A DNA stretch of 35,384 nt from Actinomycetes bacterium (GTDB taxonomy: Bacteria > Actinomycetota > Acidimicrobiia > Acidimicrobiales > UBA8190): NCBI GenBank assembly GCA_021848085.1, contig JAJZNB010000085.1:1-35384 (forward strand), read 5' to 3'. A model generated the notes under the pieces. The model was not told the DNA's origin. It worked only from the letters and a program-made list of their open reading frames with translations, and searched no databases. Shown here piece by piece: positions 33,104 through 35,384 of this stretch. Positions within the stretch are counted from its first letter, which is position 1. Each line of letters begins with the position of its first letter. The translations under genes and the position numbers were made by a program.

Positions 33104-34153
33104 ATGGCCGCCTCGTTCCGACCCGCCGCTGACGACCCCGAGGACTGGACGGCGCCGGGTGCCTACCCGGTGGCGCCCGGGGTGTTGCGCATCCCGCTGC
33201 CGCTGCCCAACGACGGGCTGCGGGCCGTCAACGTCTACGCCATCGACGACGGCGAGCGCCTGGTGCTGGTCGACTCGGGCTGGGCCATCCCCGGCGGGCG
33301 CGAGGCGCTCGAGAAGGCGCTGGCCGCCGCCGACCGCTCGCTGGGCGACATCGCCCGCTTCCTGGTCACCCACCTGCACCGCGACCACTACTCGCTGGCC
33401 ATCGCCATCCGGCGCGAGCTGGGGACCCCGGTGTCGCTGGGCGCCGGGGAGGAGCCGTCGCTGCGCATCGTGCAGCAGCCCGACCACCCCCCGCTCGAGC
33501 CGCAGCTGCAGCAGCTGGTGCACTACGGCGCCACCGACCTGGTGGCCCACATCCGCGCCGCGCGCGCCGCCGCCCCGCCGCACCACCTCGACTGGGCCAG
33601 CCCCGACCAGTGGCTGACCCCGGGCACCGTGGCGCTCGAGCGCGGCCGCAACCTCGAGGTGATCGAGACGCCGGGGCACACCCGCGGCCACGTGGTGTTC
33701 TTCGACCATGGCGGCGGGCTGCTGTTCGCCGGCGACCACGTGCTGCCGACCATCACCCCTTCGATCGGGTTCGAACCGGCGGTGGTCCCCGACCCGCTGG
33801 GGGCCTTCCTCGGCTCGCTGGCCAAGGTCCGCCAGCTGCCCGACGCCACCCTGCTGCCGGCCCACGGGCCGGTGGCCCCCAGCGTGCACCGGCGCATCGA
33901 CGAGCTGGTGGAGCACCACGGCCGCCGCCTGGACCAGACCGAGGCGGCGGTGACCGCCGGGGCCGACACCGTCGTCGCCGTCGCCGCCCGGCTGCGCTGG
34001 ACGCGACGCGAACGCCACCTCGACGAGCTCGACCCGTTCAACCAGATGCTGGCCGTCACCGAGACCGGTGCCCACCTGACCCTGTTGTGCGCCCAGGGCC
34101 GGGTGGTGCGGGTCGACGACGAGGACGGCCTGCAGCACTACACCCCAGGCTGA
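33104..34153 (+). CDS. Metallo-beta-lactamase-fold hydrolase
   Basis: 349 residues. The zinc motif HLHRDH gives His90, His92... in full His90-x-His92-x-Asp94-His95. Further ligands are His192 in ETPGHTRGH and Asp211 in FAGDHVL, and a late His is in LPAHGP. All dinuclear metal ligands of the fold are therefore present. The C-terminal 80 residues form the helical/winged extension common in LACTB2-like and CoA-thioesterase-like members, suggesting thioester or ester hydrolysis. This is inference. The ATG at 33104 is the first sensible start of the frame; upstream codons cross the hairpin. Gene order places it at the end of the operon, possibly with its own promoter. Confidence 0.85.
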   Translation: MAASFRPAADDPEDWTAPGAYPVAPGVLRIPLPLPNDGLRAVNVYAIDDGERLVLVDSGWAIPGGREALEKALAAADRSLGDIARFLVTHLHRDHYSLAIAIRRELGTPVSLGAGEEPSLRIVQQPDHPPLEPQLQQLVHYGATDLVAHIRAARAAAPPHHLDWASPDQWLTPGTVALERGRNLEVIETPGHTRGHVVFFDHGGGLLFAGDHVLPTITPSIGFEPAVVPDPLGAFLGSLAKVRQLPDATLLPAHGPVAPSVHRRIDELVEHHGRRLDQTEAAVTAGADTVVAVAARLRWTRRERHLDELDPFNQMLAVTETGAHLTLLCAQGRVVRVDDEDGLQHYTPG

Positions 34154-34161
34154 CGGGGCCA

Positions 34162-34179
34162 CCCGGCGGTCCCGCCGGG
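34162..34179. terminator. Palindromic hairpin between convergent genes
   Basis: CCCGGCGG (34162-34169) and CCGCCGGG (34172-34179) are perfect inverted repeats around two bases, so a six- or seven-pair stem with a small loop can form. It sits in the 64-base gap between the hydrolase and the minus-strand dehydrogenase. This is the expected place for a bidirectional terminator. Confidence 0.55.
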
Positions 34180-34217
34180 ACGTGACGTCGATCAGCGGCC
34201 AGCGGGGCTGGCCGCGG

Positions 34218-35099
34218 CTACCGGTAGGAGTAGAAGCCCTGGCCGGTCTTGCGGCCCAGCAGCCCGGCGTCGACCATCCGGCTGAGCAGCGGCGGCGGGG
34301 CGTACAGCGGCTCTTTGAACTCCTGGTAGAGCGACTCGGCCACCGCCTGGGTGGTGTCGAGGCCGATCAGGTCGGCCAGGTGCAGCGGCCCCATGGGGTG
34401 GGCGCAGCCCTCCACCATGCCGGTGTCGATGTCGTCGGCGGTGGCGAAGCCCGACTCGAGCATCCGCACCGCGGACAGGATGTAGGGGATCAGCAGGGCG
34501 TTGACCACGAACCCAGCCCGGTCCTGGGAGGAGATGGCATGCTTGCCCATCTGCTCCTCGGCGAACAGCCGGGCCCGCTCGGCGGTGTCGGGGCTGGTGA
34601 GCAGCGAGGTGATCAGCTCTACCAGGCGCAGCACCGGCACCGGGTTGAAGAAGTGCAGGCCGACGACCTGCTCGGGCCGGCCGGTCACCATGGCCAGCTT
34701 CATGATCGGGATCGACGACGTGTTGGAGGCCAGGATGGCGTCGTCGGCGGTGACGATCTTGTCGAGGCGGCGGAAGATGTCGGTCTTGGCCGTCTCCTCT
34801 TCCACCACGGCTTCCAGGACGATCTGCCGGTCGGCCATGGCGTCGAGATCGGAGGTGAAGGTGATGCGCGCCAGCGCCTGCTCTCGGCGGGTTCCCTCGA
34901 GCTTGCCGGCCTTCACGGCCCGGGCCAGCGACTCCTCGACCCGGCGCCGGCCCACCGACACCGCCGGCTCGTCGATGTCGTAGGCGATCACGTCCAGGCC
35001 GACGCGCGCCGCCACCTCGCTGATGCCCGATCCCATCAGACCACAGCCCACCACGCCGACCCGCTGGAGCTTCCCGCGGTTGCCTGTCTGCTGCGTCAT
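34218..35099 (-). CDS. 3-hydroxyacyl-CoA (3-hydroxybutyryl-CoA) dehydrogenase
   Basis: 293 residues, usual length for single-domain 3-hydroxybutyryl-CoA dehydrogenases. The NAD(P) motif is VVGCGLMGSGI (16-26). Ser127 in ASNTSS and the His149/Glu161 dyad (GLHFFNPVP, then LVELI) have the spacing of the human enzyme's His158/Glu170. The final RKTGQGFYSY is a family hallmark. It oxidises (S)-3-hydroxyacyl-CoA in beta-oxidation. The ATG at 35099 has AGAGGAGC upstream on its strand. It faces the (+) operons and is alone in the window, with a 285-base leader region of unusual structure. Confidence 0.93.
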   Translation of the reverse strand: MTQQTGNRGKLQRVGVVGCGLMGSGISEVAARVGLDVIAYDIDEPAVSVGRRRVEESLARAVKAGKLEGTRREQALARITFTSDLDAMADRQIVLEAVVEEETAKTDIFRRLDKIVTADDAILASNTSSIPIMKLAMVTGRPEQVVGLHFFNPVPVLRLVELITSLLTSPDTAERARLFAEEQMGKHAISSQDRAGFVVNALLIPYILSAVRMLESGFATADDIDTGMVEGCAHPMGPLHLADLIGLDTTQAVAESLYQEFKEPLYAPPPLLSRMVDAGLLGRKTGQGFYSYR

Positions 35100-35152
35100 G
35101 CTTGCTCCTCTGCTCGTGCTGTTGGCTCCCGACGTCGGCGTGGCGCCCCGGC

Positions 35153-35195
35153 CCCGGCCCCGGACCGGCCCGGATCCGGCCGGTCCGGGGCCGGG
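35153..35195. other. Very stable 18-pair hairpin upstream of the dehydrogenase
   Basis: Bases 35153-35170 are the perfect reverse complement of 35178-35195, with a seven-base loop (35171-35177). Almost all pairs are G-C. It lies 54 bases before the start codon at 35099 and could be in its 5' leader or promoter. It could instead be a terminator for a gene beyond the window, but neither side has a T-run. A smaller perfect palindrome, CCGACGTCGG (35129-35138), lies between it and the gene. Confidence 0.8.
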
Positions 35196-35257
35196 CCGAC
35201 TCACTGTGTCGGGGAGTCGTGCGTCGCCTCGCTGCCGGTGCTCCGGTTGCGGATGGT

Positions 35258-35286
35258 GGAGGGTCAGGGGGGAACCTGCGCCCTCC
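35258..35286. other. Second stem-loop upstream of the dehydrogenase
   Basis: GGAGGG (35258-35263) pairs with CCCTCC (35281-35286), and CAGG (35265-35268) with CCTG (35275-35278), around a GGGGAA loop. It could be a terminator or a regulatory leader element. Bases 35100-35384 otherwise hold no gene I can support. Confidence 0.5.
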
Positions 35287-35330
35287 AGTCGGGGCCGCTT
35301 GGGGGTGCAGCAGGTGGCGGACCCGCCGCC

Positions 35331-35383
35331 GTGCTCTTGTAACGGCCGTGCTCTTGTAGATGGCGGTGCTCTTGTAGATGGCG
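35331..35383 (+). repeat. 18-base tandem repeat at the window edge
   Basis: GTGCTCTTGTAGATGGCG occurs exactly at 35348-35365 and 35366-35383, preceded by a diverged 17-base copy at 35331-35347. The array runs to the end of the window and probably continues. It is AT-richer than its surroundings. Confidence 0.85.
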
Positions 35384-35384
35384 G

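Noticed and set aside
35102-35359. Small plus-strand ORF of 85 codons upstream of the hydroxyacyl-CoA dehydrogenase
   Set aside because: It runs through the long hairpin and the tandem repeat, has no ribosome binding site and no recognisable domain.

Overview
The window is very GC-rich and densely packed. It has GTG starts, many 1-8 base gene overlaps (ATGA, GTGA, TGATG) and four luciferase-like oxidoreductases of the type that often use F420. Together these point to an actinobacterium. The UGSC-type gene and the mix of CoA-linked enzymes would suit an Acidimicrobiia-like lineage, but that is inference because no rRNA or tRNA is present. There are no transposases, phage genes, CRISPR arrays or RNA genes.

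Layout. Bases 2-6317 (+) hold the 3' end of a branched-chain amino acid/acyl-type ABC transporter (substrate-binding protein, livH, livM, livG, livF), followed by an enoyl-CoA hydratase and an acyl-CoA ligase. Bases 6350-9010 (-) hold a KstD-like flavoprotein and a two-subunit MaoC-type hydratase. A divergent promoter region (9068-9141) opens a seven-gene (+) operon at 9220-16151: a UGSC-type protein and its partner, an acyl-CoA dehydrogenase, a SnoaL-like protein, a carboxymuconolactone-decarboxylase-like (CMD) protein, a second CoA ligase and a ketopantoate-reductase-like enzyme. Next come a phytoene-desaturase-like flavoprotein with a second SnoaL-like protein (16330-18134), then a VOC protein, an SDR, a 50-residue CMD-like fragment and a third CoA ligase (18422-21585). 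A TetR regulator with two luciferase-like enzymes and a thiolase follows (21907-26038), then VOC plus luciferase-like (26115-27742). The last (+) group is an acyl-CoA dehydrogenase, an SDR, an IpdA/IpdB-like pair, a phthiodiolone-ketoreductase-like enzyme and a metallo-beta-lactamase-fold hydrolase (27907-34153). A 3-hydroxyacyl-CoA dehydrogenase is encoded on the minus strand (34218-35099).

How it may work together. Import, CoA activation by three ligases, desaturation, hydration, oxidation, thiolysis and an IpdAB-type CoA-transferase-fold step are all present. This looks like a large catabolic island for a carboxylated, probably cyclic or isoprenoid-like compound. The substrate cannot be read from the sequence.

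The strongest non-coding signal is a family of six related 14-base elements (consensus about CAAMC-N4-GGTTG). They lie at 9068, 9121, 16243, 18279, 26062 and 27805, in the promoter regions of six of the transcription units. Several overlap recognisable -35/-10 boxes. They are good candidates for operators of the TetR protein encoded inside the island, which itself carries an unusual 115-residue basic, low-complexity tail.

A second theme is that several intergenic linkers carry their own unrelated short tandem repeat (periods of about 8-18 bases), and one of these is translated in a candidate 65-codon ORF tiled exactly between two genes.
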